This document shows positions 10,038 through 20,554 of a DNA stretch of 64,000 nucleotides, one piece after another. The stretch is taken from the NCBI GenBank assembly GCA_900312665.1, contig ONZQ02000002.1, forward strand, positions 1,153,865 to 1,217,864. The letters run 5' to 3'. This DNA comes from Cephalotrichum gorgonifer. Its lineage: Eukaryota > Ascomycota > Sordariomycetes > Microascales > Microascaceae. The notes beneath the pieces are model-generated. The model was not told the origin of the DNA. It ran no database searches and saw only the letters and a list, made by a program, of their open reading frames with translations. Position 1 is the first letter of the stretch, and every line of letters begins with the position of its first letter. The position numbers were made by a program, and so were the translations under genes.

Positions 10038-12023
10038 CTACCGCCGCTGCTCTGCCCTAGCAAGCCACTCCCGAATCGTGTACGCCGCGACGTGCGGTAC
10101 CCCCTCATACCTCTCCCCTTCGTACGTCTCATCAATAGCCCGCGCAATACGTTGCGCCTTGGCAATCGTAAGCCTCTTCGCACGAGCCCAAGGCTCCTTC
10201 TCCACAAACGCATCCGCCTGACCCGCAAGCTCCATCCGCCTGGCCCTCAACCCGGCATCATCCCCTTTCTCTGCAGTACAGAGCGCACAGCCGCACTCGA
10301 AGCCCCAGGTCGTCATCAGCGCGGCCTGCCGAGCGTCGTACTCACCCAACACGGAGTAGCTGTGGAAGATCTCCTCGCCGGCGGCGATGGGTTCCACGGC
10401 GCGAACGATCATTAGGTCCCCGACGAAGGACTTTGTGGCGTTGGGGAGGCAGGAATGGTTTATGTAGGCGGCGCGGACCCAGAGGCCGGTACTCGTGCTG
10501 GCTGGCCCCGAGGCACCGTAGAGGGCGCCGAGGCCGAAGGCGTTGCGGGATACTATATCATGGGCCCGGAAGACATCCACAACGGGGCCATCTTCGGTTT
10601 GGGATACGCTTTGGCCGGAGCCGTCGTAGTCGCCGTATAGGTCCATGACGTGTTTGATCTGGGAGGGGTTGCAAAGGAGCTTTTGCACAAGGGCGCGAGT
10701 TAAGCCGGCCGGCGATACTCTGATTCTATCGTCGCGTACGTCATATGTCATGGCAGTCAGGGCCTCCTTCTCGTGACCCCAGGCCACGCAGAACGCTTTT
10801 TCGCAGAGAATGATGTCCCCTGCGGGGATATCGCGGGTCGCGAACAGGCCGCGACCTCGACCCGGGCTGTCCTTGATCTCAGTGTAGCCCGGGAAAGTCG
10901 CAGCTTCTGCTAACGGACGACTTTGGGATAGGCCGGCCTGGAGTTTATTCAAGTTATAGGCCCCCGTCCCCTGTTCGCGGAGACGGAGGGCAATCCGTCG
11001 CAGATGTATCGGCGCGGCTTTATCGTCGGGTACGAGCTTCAGCTGGTTCTCGAAGAACCCCTTGGCCTCTTCGTATTCTCCATTGTTATACGCCGCGGAA
11101 CCGGCGCGGGAGTACGCCTTTCCGTCGAGGTCATCGGAAGCTGGGTCGCCTCGACCTAGGAGAGAGGCCGTCGCATCGGCCTTTGCTTCGTCTAGCCGGC
11201 CCAGGAGGAGGTTCGCGAGGGCGCGGTTGCGGTGGATGTCACGGGCTAGATCTGGAGCTGTGCTCGACACGGAGGGCAGCCGGGCGATTTTGAGGCCCGC
11301 GGTGTAGTTTGCGTGGGCTGACGCCAGATTCTGCTTCTTAAGCGCCGCGTTGCCGTCGTCTTTGTGCGTTCGTGCCGACTTCTCCGCTTCCGCTGGGTCT
11401 AGACCTGAGGCCTCGCTACCATCCGCTACTTCCGACGGAACGATATCATCCCAGCAGATGATGAGGTCAGATGGGTGGTCAATGCGGAGAGTAGGCTCCC
11501 CCTGGTCGCTGAGTGTGAAGTACGGCTCCTTGATGACGAAAAGAGAGGCCGATTCCAGGATCTCCTTGCCGTGGTTTAACTTGTGGAGATATATCTCTAG
11601 CCGTTCCATCTCATCCCCCGCTTCGTCCTGTACAACGGTCCATGATCGGGCCGCATGAGTGACTACCAGGCTTACACGTTTGACCGTGAGCCGACGGCCG
11701 CGGTGGTGTGTCTCAATACGGAGATCAGAGAGAGTCATGGGCTGAAGGTCCCGCAGAGCGGCGACGCTGGGCGGATAGGCATCTCCCACGGCGAGAGCCG
11801 GTAGTTTATCGTTTTTCGTTTCTCCAAAGGCCATACTACCCATCTCCGCCATGAGGGCGGTGTTGTTCGCCTCGCCGATGGCGGACTGCCCGTCCTCCGT
11901 CGGCTTCCGATCCTGGCCAGCGAGGGAGGAACATTTTTCTATTCTGTCCTTGACAGTAGTTTTGATTCGAGCTGCCTCCTGCTCGGTCAGATGGACAGTG
12001 TTTCCATCCATATTAGAGGCCAT
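10038..12023 (-). CDS. TPR and SET domain protein (SMYD-like)
   Basis: Single-exon gene of 661 aa. The start is placed at the ATG giving MASNMDGNTVHL, because upstream codons in the frame begin with a non-canonical start. Residues about 70-200 form a conserved region seen in fungal TPR-SET proteins. TPR-like helices (SARTHKDDGNAALKKQN, NRALANLLLGRLDEAKADA, AYSRAGSAAYNNGEYEEAK) cover about 215-335. The SET domain (about 365-570) starts at SPGRGRGLFATRDIPAGD and contains AAYINHSCLPNATKSFVGD and AGEEIFHSY. A cysteine cluster WGFECGCALC follows, as in the post-SET zinc site of SMYD-type enzymes. A protein lysine methyltransferase is the natural prediction; the substrate is unknown. The NHSC motif and the final Tyr are intact, so it is probably active. 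Confidence 0.88.
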   Translation of the reverse strand: MASNMDGNTVHLTEQEAARIKTTVKDRIEKCSSLAGQDRKPTEDGQSAIGEANNTALMAEMGSMAFGETKNDKLPALAVGDAYPPSVAALRDLQPMTLSDLRIETHHRGRRLTVKRVSLVVTHAARSWTVVQDEAGDEMERLEIYLHKLNHGKEILESASLFVIKEPYFTLSDQGEPTLRIDHPSDLIICWDDIVPSEVADGSEASGLDPAEAEKSARTHKDDGNAALKKQNLASAHANYTAGLKIARLPSVSSTAPDLARDIHRNRALANLLLGRLDEAKADATASLLGRGDPASDDLDGKAYSRAGSAAYNNGEYEEAKGFFENQLKLVPDDKAAPIHLRRIALRLREQGTGAYNLNKLQAGLSQSRPLAEAATFPGYTEIKDSPGRGRGLFATRDIPAGDIILCEKAFCVAWGHEKEALTAMTYDVRDDRIRVSPAGLTRALVQKLLCNPSQIKHVMDLYGDYDGSGQSVSQTEDGPVVDVFRAHDIVSRNAFGLGALYGASGPASTSTGLWVRAAYINHSCLPNATKSFVGDLMIVRAVEPIAAGEEIFHSYSVLGEYDARQAALMTTWGFECGCALCTAEKGDDAGLRARRMELAGQADAFVEKEPWARAKRLTIAKAQRIARAIDETYEGERYEGVPHVAAYTIREWLARAEQRR

Positions 12024-13107
12024 TGTTGTAGTTCTTGCTGCAGGGGGGCAGAGGCTATGGCATGAGGGTGCTTGGTCTGTCTCCGGCAGATATGAGTATA
12101 CAGCTTTCGTACAAGTGGGGTGGGCAGGATTTGTTAGCCCCTCCATCCGCCTTAATTCTTACACGTGACAATGCAAGTAATCCTTTGTACTTCTGAGGGG
12201 TTGATTACCACCTTATGTCAGTAAAATCGCGAAATTCCTAGTATTTTTCACCTTAATATTGGCTAACAGACTCGGCCAGGACAGCCACTAGTTCGTTTCA
12301 TCCGCTCTAGACTTTACCAGCCGAATGGAAAAGTATTATAGACCAGGTCTTCGTGGTGGAAGTGTGACCCTACCAAGTCGTCTTGTACGCGGTACTACAA
12401 GTGAATGTCCGCCGTATTAGGAGCTATTAGGGGAACTAAAAACTGGAGAAGACACCTGCGTCTTTCGATTTCCACGACTGGTCCCCACTAAAGTATCCAC
12501 AGCTGAGTGATTTTGCCCTAAGCACTGTAGCCCTGAACCACGTACTTCTTTCTATATTAGGCTGCTGCGATCTGGGTGGCACTGTGACTATTGCTATGTT
12601 ACTTAAGCATGCATTGCACCTAACAATACGGCTCTCAATACTTGATCTTTCCGTCTAGTGGCCAAATACAGGCGCACCCACCACATAGACCCTGCAATCA
12701 CTCCCCTGAACCAGTTCAATCTAGGTACCACGGCCTGCCTCAGTGAAGACACCACTCAACGGTGCCCAGGGCCTCTCCCTGACGACCATGTCAGACTGCT
12801 CTTCAAAGTGCGGCCAAAGCTATTGAACGAATGCCCTAGTTTCCCAGTACACCCAGATGTATGAGGTTCTGCTCCGTCGAATAACTTCGCCTAATACATG
12901 CGAGTAACATATTCTACGGCGATTTCGAATAATCTCGACAGATGTTGCCAGCCTCAAAACGGCATTGTAAATATACTTGTACAAGAAGAATTTTTAGCTA
13001 TTTCCCCGTCCTTAGCTCTATAGATCCTTCTCCGTGAAGTTGGAAACGAACGACCTTCACTTCCTTCACCCTCTTTCATATCTCAGGGGAACACGAAGAA
13101 TTTGAAG
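12024..13107. other. intergenic, SET-gene promoter region
   Basis: Holds the promoter of the minus-strand SET gene, including a perfect CACGTG at 12162-12167, about 140 bp upstream of its ATG. The rest shows no gene that I recognise. Confidence 0.45.
12162..12167. promoter_or_regulatory. CACGTG (E-box) upstream of SET gene
   Basis: Perfect palindromic E-box (context ACACGTGAC) on the promoter side of the SET-domain gene. CACGTG is the general site of bHLH regulators (Cbf1/SREBP-like); binding is inferred only. Confidence 0.3.
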
Positions 13108-13117
13108 AAAAAAAAAA
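13108..13117 (-). terminator. Pol III terminator of tRNA-Trp
   Basis: A ten-base A run on the plus strand, i.e. T10 on the tRNA strand, two bases past the discriminator base. Confidence 0.75.
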
Positions 13118-13119
13118 CT

Positions 13120-13230
13120 TGAACCCAAAGTGATTTGAACACTTAACCTTCAGGAACTTCCGGTTTCCCGTGGAGGATGTTACCCCAACTGCTACTGGAA
13201 TCTGACGCGCTACCGTTGCGCCATGGGTCC
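13120..13230 (-). tRNA. tRNA-Trp(CCA) with about 39-nt intron
   Basis: On the minus strand, GGACCCA pairs with TGGGTTC (one G-U), the discriminator is A, the D arm is GCGC-AACGGTA-GCGC and the T arm is AAGTG-TTCAAAT-CACTT. The anticodon loop after TCAGA reads TTCCAG, placing CCA at 13196-13198 (plus coordinates). An intron of roughly 39 nt follows at the canonical position. The 3' anticodon strand reads CCTGA, so one pair at the loop end is an A-C mismatch. Fungal tRNA-Trp genes often carry introns. The mismatch could mark a weakened copy or my misplacing the intron edge by a base or two. Confidence 0.82.
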
Positions 13231-14067
13231 TTGAAGTAACTATACCATCGACGGCATTATGTTGGTGAGCGATCCAACAGACGGTCTCGCGTCAGAATTT
13301 CGGGGCAGGCGAATCCTAGACCGGGCGCCCAGCGCTTCCATCACTTGGACCATTGCGAGCTGTCATCCCAGGAGGTGCTGCTAATCTGATGTATGTTCAT
13401 GGCTGGGAGGGCATTGGCGGGGGTATTGACTTGTTTACATTAGGACTGCGAGTGTGGTTTTCAGTCCACTTGTACATATACTTCTGGGGTTTAGGGGGGG
13501 CGGTTTCCGCTACACCTATTAATGGATAAGACGTTCTTGTGCCATGAGATTGGTATTAGATCAGTGGATGTTATATTTGGAGTTTGACCCAACGACTCGT
13601 GTTCACCCTTTTTAGTGGACTTGGATTCAGATTTGATTCAGGTAGACGAAGGCTTTGTGACTTTTGAGGTTTACTCATATTCAACAATGCTGCCATTAAC
13701 TCGGCCGGTCAACATAACAACAACAGAGGATAGCAAACAAGCCTTTGCTGCCGTCATCAGGGTCCTGGTGTCCACAACCCAAGTCCTGTTCGCATATAGT
13801 ATCCCAAGGTGTGATAGGCTGTAAAATGCTAATAAGGGACCCTAATAAGCTCATATTGGACTTGGCTACGAGCAACATGGTAGCTTTACGACATAACTAC
13901 GTTTCCAAAGCGGCCATAGGGCGATGAGAATGTTGCAAATTAGGACATGGCTTTACCACTCCACGAGATAGCCAGCACTGGCATCACATTGGTTAGCAAG
14001 CAAGTGAAAATACATGTTTCGTAGGTATGGTTCAGAGAGCATAAAAATAATCGCTGGGCACCAGTAT
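13231..14067. other. intergenic, no gene recognised
   Basis: About 0.8 kb between the tRNA-Trp 5' end and the 3' end of the acetoacetate-decarboxylase-like gene. I see only short chance frames. Confidence 0.45.
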
Positions 14068-15004
14068 TTACTGCACCGAAGCAGGCGGATCCCACCAAAC
14101 CATATCCGCAAACGAAATATCCGCGTCTTCCATTCTAACCCCCAGCTGCCACCTCCCAAGACCGGGCCAAAAATTCTCCGGCACGCGGTCCCGCTCCCCT
14201 CCTTCTCCATATTGATACATGTCATACCATCCAAACCCAGTCGCCCTAGACGAAATCATCGGAGTGAAGCCACACCAGCGGCCGCGGTCGCTCCCAGCCA
14301 GCTCACCCTGACTGCCCCGGCCCTCAGGGACGGGCGGCTGAACAACGGCCATGTCGATGCCGACAAACTTCGCGATACTCGTCGTGAGAGGAAGATGAGG
14401 GACAAATCGGAGAGGTTTGTATACCGCACGGAAGAATGGGCTGTCACTCGGCGCAGATTCACTTGGGTCCCCCCCGATGTCGTGCGGGAAGACCTTGATC
14501 TCCGTCCCACCCTCGGCGAGGTCGTGGAATTCGAAACGGGCTAAGTGTTTAGGACAGTTCCAGTCTTGCCGCAGTTTGTATTAGTATATGAGGCCATGGG
14601 CCAAGGGGGTGATTTGGACACCATGCACACTTACCCCTCCTGCCATTCCAGCATGTCACCTTCTGAGACACGTATAAGCGCGTCATTCGCCGACTCTGCT
14701 TCTCGACACGCTTCCCGTCCCGCTCGACGACGTAGGAGTGCTTCCCCGTGGCAAATATGATTTCATCGTACGCCCCGACGGGAGATTCCCTATAGCGAAG
14801 AACCATGACGCTCGCCAATCCTCCCTTAGGCTTCCCACTGGCCGACCCCACTGCGAAGGATGAAGACCGCTCGAGCGGAGAGTAGGCGATATCTATTGGG
14901 AAGTCCTTCGCCTGTGACGCTGGAATCCAGTACATGAAGCAGTAAACCGTACCCTTGAGCTTCCACGGCGGAGGGACATGCTCAATTTCGTCTTGATCCG
15001 TCAT
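14068..15004 (-). CDS. acetoacetate decarboxylase-like protein
   Basis: Two exons, complement(14068..14564, 14635..15004), encode 288 aa. The 70-nt intron has donor GTAAGT, an ACTAAT branch point and acceptor CAAG. A later AG would also keep the frame but would delete the segment DWNCPKHLARF. The upstream acceptor is preferred because that segment contains the Lys expected at the Schiff-base position of the ADC fold. Other family marks are WKLKGTVYCFMYW near the N-terminus, YDEIIFATGKHSYV, VQPPVPEGRG and the C-terminal MEDADISFADMVWW. Fungal members of this superfamily are poorly characterised; they may decarboxylate or hydrate small keto acids or tailor metabolites, so the true reaction is open. 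It is divergent from the Zn2Cys6 regulator at 15693 and they share a 0.7-kb promoter, which suggests co-regulation. Confidence 0.82.
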
Positions 15005-15692
15005 TTTTGTTAATCCTACTTGGCGACAGTAGGAAAGCTGTATAAGTCGCGGTTGGTAGTCTAGCGGGATCCGGGCTATACAGACTCGCGAAGATGGCAA
15101 TATAGAGGATGGAAAAGACACATAATCTGGATGGATGATGACTGCATGTTGGACATGGCTGTGTCCTTGTACCATGGTATCACGTGTAGTCGATACCGCC
15201 GCCAGTCAGTAATATTAGAGCCAAAGCTGACGCCAAACCAGGGAGGTTGCGACCGGCCGGATATAACGATCACGTGTGTTCCAAGTGCATCATGAGGGAA
15301 ATGCATTTAACGAGGAGCTCAATCTGCGCCACGCAAGCAAAATATTATTATTAGGGAGTATGCTTACGAAATAGGCGTCTTCATGATCTCTGTGTTTCGT
15401 CTCGAGTTTAACTTTCCAGTGTACACCTTGGCAGGAAACTTGTCTCGGACTCGTGTAAAGCTGGCAAAAGCACGTGAGCCTTAGTTCGCATAGGATCTAT
15501 AGCCGTCGCTCCTCGTCTTTCCTCCGTTCCACAGGCAATTGGTCCCCGAGCACCACGTATAGTGGTCGGCCTCTTGTCTCGTTGAGCATAGGCGTGGATA
15601 GGCGTGCATCTGCCAACCCGCCAGGCCACACGAATCCGCGGGTGAAACGGAGTTGGCAGGTTCCTTGCCCCTCGCCCCTTGCCTCATCCACC
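15005..15692. promoter_or_regulatory. divergent promoter with three CACGTG sites
   Basis: This 688-bp spacer separates the divergent ADC-like gene and Zn2Cys6 gene. It contains perfect CACGTG at 15181-15186, 15271-15276 and 15471-15476; the first two share the context ATCACGTGT. Chance would give about 0.17 such sites in this length. The sites suggest bHLH-type control of the pair, which is inference. Confidence 0.55.
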
Positions 15693-16928
15693 ATGGCTAT
15701 GCGGCGAACCCATAGGAAATCGCGCTATGGCTGCAGAGGGTGCAAACAGCGCCATATCAAATGCGATGAGTCGAAACCCTCATGCCTCAACTGCCTAGCC
15801 GTCGAGCGATACTGCAGCTACCTCGACAATGCATCCAATGTACACACACCGCCACCCTCAGGTTCCTCCGGCCAACTGCCCATGCCCTCCCCAGCAACCC
15901 GGCAAGCCTCAGCACCACCCGCCCACACCTCTAACGAATCAGCACCGCCACCCCCTGTAGCTCTAGGCGAAGACTACACCTTAACCCACATCGAACTCTT
16001 CCATCACTTCGAGCACGGCCTGTCCCAGGTCCTGAGCCCATCCGTGGAAGCCACCCCCCTCATCATGGAGTTGACCGTCCAGAAATCTCTGTCCTTTCCC
16101 TACCTCATGGACGAGGTACTTGCCTTCGCCGCCGCCCACAAAAGTACCCTTGACCCGGAGCGAAAACACCTCTATCTCGCCGAGGCAACTCGCCTCCAAA
16201 CGCGCGGTCTGTCCCGGTTTAACACTGGGCAGACGGAGATCTCCAAAGATAACTGCGTCGCGGCGTTCCTATACTCCGCCATCCTGGGCCAGCACGTCCT
16301 CTTCGACACTTTCTCGCTGCAGAGCGATCTCGCGGCCGTCCTAACCAAATTCGTGCAGTGCCTCTCCCTGCAAGCCGGAATCCGCACCATCGCCTCCAAT
16401 TCCTGGGAGACCATCCGCACGGCACTACTCTGGGACAGCGCCGCCCGCGTGGGCCCCCTGGACCCCGTCAAGCCTGATGACGAATGTGCTCGTCTCGTGG
16501 ACTTACTCGACGAGAGTGAGCTAGCTGAGGAAGCAAAGGATGATTGCCGGCATGCGGTCAAGGCGCTACAGTTCATGTTTTCGCGCCATCGGCTGGGGAC
16601 GTTCCGGGGTGGCCTATCTGTTCAGGAGTGGGCTGTGCGCGTGCCGAGGGGGTATGTGGCGCTGCTGAACCAGCGGCGGCCGGAGGCACTGGTGATCTTG
16701 GTATATTATGCAGTGCTACTGCATTATGACAGGGCGCACTGGGCTATTGGAAATACTGGAGCCTATCTTGTGCGGTCTATCACGCAGCATATGGGAGAGT
16801 ATTGGGCGAAATGGCTGGAATGGCCCAATCAAGTCATTACCGAAACTTCAACTCCTGCCTCGACAACAGCAGCGGACCAGCAAAACATGTCACCTCATAG
16901 CTATCTTGATTCGAATTTACACGCATGA
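15693..16928 (+). CDS. Zn2Cys6 transcription factor (UPC2-like type)
   Basis: Single exon, 411 aa, starting MAMRRTHRKSRYGCRGCKQR. The binuclear zinc cluster is at residues about 14-43 (C-x2-C-x6-C-x5-C-x2-C-x6-C, ending NCLAVERYCSY), directly after a basic HRKSR stretch. A Pro/Ser-rich linker (about 50-90) leads to an alpha-helical region (TLTHIELFHHFEHGL, FPYLMDEVLAFAAAH) of the kind found in the sterol-uptake-control-protein-2-like group of fungal regulators. It should be a nuclear DNA-binding activator. The ATG chosen lies just before the zinc cluster; the frame is open upstream to a TTG-type start, but the nearest ATG fits the family. Position suggests it controls the ADC-like gene and perhaps the tyrosinase next to it. 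Targets are not proven. Confidence 0.88.
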   Translation: MAMRRTHRKSRYGCRGCKQRHIKCDESKPSCLNCLAVERYCSYLDNASNVHTPPPSGSSGQLPMPSPATRQASAPPAHTSNESAPPPPVALGEDYTLTHIELFHHFEHGLSQVLSPSVEATPLIMELTVQKSLSFPYLMDEVLAFAAAHKSTLDPERKHLYLAEATRLQTRGLSRFNTGQTEISKDNCVAAFLYSAILGQHVLFDTFSLQSDLAAVLTKFVQCLSLQAGIRTIASNSWETIRTALLWDSAARVGPLDPVKPDDECARLVDLLDESELAEEAKDDCRHAVKALQFMFSRHRLGTFRGGLSVQEWAVRVPRGYVALLNQRRPEALVILVYYAVLLHYDRAHWAIGNTGAYLVRSITQHMGEYWAKWLEWPNQVITETSTPASTTAADQQNMSPHSYLDSNLHA

Positions 16929-17534
16929 AATCATGTCACTGCTTCAAAGATTCATGTGTCGAGGCGGCGAAGGAGTTTGGAGTTTGTTTGATAGATATGT
17001 TCATGATGGGAGGACTCCCAAGTCTCTTATATATTTCAGGATAAGTCAGCATGCGGCCCTGTGTTTCACTCTGGGGACACCCGTTCCAGTAAGAGTACAT
17101 GGGTCTTTTCGGTAAAAGCTTTTCATGAGCGCGCTGATGAAGAGTGCCCACGATTCTATTAGAGCGTCGTAATCATGAACGCACACGCACAACTTCCAGC
17201 ATCACCTCCGCCGCGCCCTCTACGTACCTTGTGATTCTAATATACCAAAGCCAGATTGATCAAAATACACAAATTCACGCTTCCATGGCTTAGCAGGCCC
17301 AAGTTCATCCGCTGCTGCCCCGAATCCCGTATCCGTAGTTAGTGTGGCGATATACATTAGTAACATCTAACGCTTGCGCCAAACAGAAAGAGAGAAACTG
17401 GGAACAGAAAATGTTGTTACTAGTGTGGCCGTCCTCGCGAACTACCAGGTTCCCCGTATTCCCCACTCCTGACACCAAATCAATCTTGCCCACAAATACA
17501 CCTTCGGCTAGGTGTCCCAAGCCTCCCCATCTCA
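16929..17534. other. convergent 3' region
   Basis: Spacer between the 3' ends of the Zn2Cys6 gene (plus) and tyrosinase (minus). No gene recognised. Confidence 0.5.
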
Positions 17535-19034
17535 TCAAACGTAAATATAGCAGAAAGGCGCGCTGCCCATCATGTCATTGAGCTCTCCGAGCGTACGGGG
17601 CTCACCACTCCATTTTAGGTCGACCACCGTCTTCTGCGCATCCTCCATGGTCATCCTAGTTGTAGACACCATGGGAATGGCCTGCAGGCGGGTCTCCGGC
17701 TCCTGCATCTGCCATAGCCACCAGAGGCGGTCGAGGGACGCATGGTGCATCCAGAAGGTCGGGTCACCGGGAGAGGCGTAGAAATCCTGGAAGCAGCAGT
17801 GGGTCAGATCATGTCACACATAAAGTAAGGTGCCAGGAATACTTACCCCACCAGGATCGCCTCCAGTGATGTAGTGCCCAGCGGAGTGGAGGCCCCACGG
17901 ATACTCGTCTCCTCTCAGGAAGGGTGAGCCAAGGTATCGGTTGTAGAATGCGTCCACATCGGGGTAGTCCATGACGAGAGAGTAGGAGTGGTTAGCTGAA
18001 GCACCGTAGGCCGAGTATTTATTCAGGTCTCGGCGGAGGCACCGGGGGTTCGAGCCGAGCCCGTTGGACTGGGGATTCCTAGGTAAGCCTTGGAGGACTG
18101 TGCCGAAAGGTCCGAGGCTGACCACCATGCTAAAGGAAACTTGTTAATACGGCTTCGAAGTGCTTCTGAGGTAGAACAATCAATTCAGAAAGGGCCTTAC
18201 TCCTTGAAGGGTCCCTCTGTCACGCAGCCGCCGCCGCCAGCGGCGGGGATCCTGTTGTATGGCGCAGGATAGGGCATGAACACACCGCCATACGTAGCAG
18301 CGGCACCGTTTCCTCCCATGCTCGTCTCGTTACCGTTGAAGAGAGCGGAGTTTATGGGGTCCTGGAGACGCTGGTAGTTCATGTATGGCTGGTAGCCTTT
18401 GTATCCGCACTCGTCCCGTAGTGCCTTTTCGTACGCCCAAATATAATATCTGTGGCTGGCGAAGAGGTTTGTCTACATCTTCCTTAGTCCTGAATAACCA
18501 TACCTCACCCCAATATGATCCGGACTTACGGGAGCATGAAGCACTGGAATGCCGAGGACATGGGTCGCTACGAAGTCGTCGTATCGGTTCAAGATTCCGG
18601 GAACGTCCGCTGTTTGGGCCTTGGGGGGGAGCTTCATCAGGCACTGGACGGCGGAGATGTAGTCCGTGCGCTCATCGATGGTCAAGTCGGCCCTGTAGCC
18701 ATCAGCACTTGCCCCGACTCAGCTCGTATCGGATAAGACCTACCACTCCTTCCTCTGGACGGCATTCTCAAGGGTACATTTCGAACCTGTCTTCTCTACC
18801 CATTCCGCAATCTTGGGGAAGGTCTCGTCGGCTAACTGGTCGACGATGTCCCTCTCGAAGTCTCCGTTGCGCCAACTATTCACATGTCAGCTACTAGGCC
18901 GGATGAGGAGATGTCCTAGATAACCCCGCAAGGATTTGAACTTACACGTCCAAGGTTGAGAATCGCTTCTTGATATTACCTGCCTCCGCCCCGAGGAGCG
19001 ACGCCAGAAGAACGAGAGTCCGGAGAGAACCCAT
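17535..19034 (-). CDS. secreted tyrosinase, type-3 copper enzyme
   Basis: Six exons, complement(17535..17786, 17847..18129, 18201..18472, 18530..18692, 18744..18875, 18946..19034), close to 396 aa with every phase consistent. A signal peptide is clear (MGSLRTLVLLASLLGAEAG). CuA carries THVLGIPVLH and FASHRYYIW with H-x7-H-x8-H spacing. CuB carries GLHSAGHYI (H-x3-H) and DPTFWMHHASLDRLWWLW. All six copper-binding His are therefore present. The C-terminus (LGELNDMMG, then GSAPFCYIYV) is typical of short ascomycete tyrosinases and lacks the long C-terminal shielding domain of classical melanin tyrosinases. It would oxidise phenols or aminophenols outside the cell or in the secretory route. Clustering with an ADC-like enzyme and a Zn2Cys6 factor hints at a small-molecule pathway. 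Confidence 0.93.
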
Positions 19035-19177
19035 CTTGGTTAGTTTGACCTGGGGTAAGATGGCGACTGTCAAAAATGAGTGCTTGGATCAGGTTCAAAC
19101 AGACACGAAGCTCTTCTAGATGAGTACGAGCCGGGGCTGTCCCTTTAAGCAGGAACATCTCTTAAACAATCGGCGTT

Positions 19178-19252
19178 AAATCACCGGGATTTGAACCATA
19201 CTCCACGATTAACCGGTTTTGACATCCGTCTAGCCGATTTAGCTATCTGCCG
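19178..19252 (-). repeat. tRNA-like element with intact A and B boxes
   Basis: On the minus strand TAGCTAAATCGG (plus 19234-19245) matches the Pol III A-box consensus and GGTTCAAATCC (plus 19187-19197) matches the B box. The spacing is that of a tRNA gene. The flanking acceptor strands do not pair, the T stem has mismatches and no anticodon stem forms convincingly. No T-run terminator follows. It is therefore a decayed tRNA, a tRNA-derived SINE head or an extra-TFIIIC-type site, not a functional tRNA. Confidence 0.45.
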
Positions 19253-20554
19253 GCGCAAGTCGTCGTCAGCGATGCCCCTCTCATTAATACGACACATAGT
19301 GTATATGAAAAAAACCGAGGATTCGGCTAATAGGAGAGTTGGAAAGAATGGTGCCATCAGAGTGCGTGGAAAAATCCTTTCGAAGCGATATAGTCCAGGT
19401 CGTTTATATAGATTGTATTGATACCGGGGTTGGCCAATCAGAACCCGCTGCCGGCAGAAGGACGGGGTTGACGCCGGCTCTTTTGCGGGCCAGAACGCAC
19501 CCGGAATATGGCTCTGGGTCGGTTGACCAGATTAGCTGCATGGCTGCCACGAGACAATCACGGTATCGGAGCTTGGCAGCCTGGTTTCGTGGCTGCGGCG
19601 GAGGATGGTTTATAGGCACGTGTGGCCGGCACGAGAGGACGGCAGAAAGGGGACGAATCAGTGTGGTTGCGTATTTATTCATGGGTATCCTGATTCGACA
19701 ATAGGCGGCGTATATGCCAGGTCATATGCGTGGAAGCACCAGGGTGACGTCCATGGACCTTCTTAGAGTGTGTCTTCCGAGCTGCGTTGTCGTTAAGCTC
19801 GAGTGCAATCCAACCACTCCTTCTTCTATTGAGGTCCAATACCCGGCGATAAAAATCTCGAAGAGTTCCATTCTATAGTCAGCGGGATCGATTATATGTA
19901 CTCTGCCAAGCCCTAAAATCATAGGTATGATCTCCAGCCGCGTTCCTTACTTATTTCATATTGCCTGGCTACCCGCCAATATCAAAATCTCTTTCCACCA
20001 TAATACTTCCACTTTAAGTGATTGAATTTTACATCCACTCTACGAAAGGATCGTTTACACCTATTTATCGGGAGCTACCTTTAAGTCGACAATAATCCCG
20101 CCGGGAGAAAGTGTGTTAACACGTTGCTCATTGACAATCGTCCAGAGAGGTAGGGGTTGGGGTATGTATTATTTAAAGGCGACGCCATAAATTTCAACCT
20201 TGATGAACTGTGGTAAGTCCCCCAAACGCATAGCTCCTTCTTGCTGTCCTATCTTATGAGATCATTGTAGTTATTGGTCGTCATGCGTACGTGGGACGTA
20301 GTCATTACACTTTGTAGCACAACTTGAGACCGGTGGCGCTACCACGTGACCTTCGGAGACTGGAAGCTTCGAGATGTCGCCATCGTCAGAAAAAGCTGAC
20401 TGATGGTTGCCACAACCTCGAATCGCGCATTTGGAAATAACCTCAGCCCTGACTCTAATCTCTCATTTCCATCTCGTACCACTCTGTGTAAATTCCTTCG
20501 CCCTTCACACAGCACCCCCAACCTTTAGCTCGAACGACCCCTCCAACCAGAAAA
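19253..20554. other. intergenic, thioredoxin promoter
   Basis: Upstream region of the thioredoxin gene. A perfect CACGTG lies at 20343-20348, about 210 bp before its ATG, followed by a pyrimidine-rich leader. No gene recognised. Confidence 0.45.
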
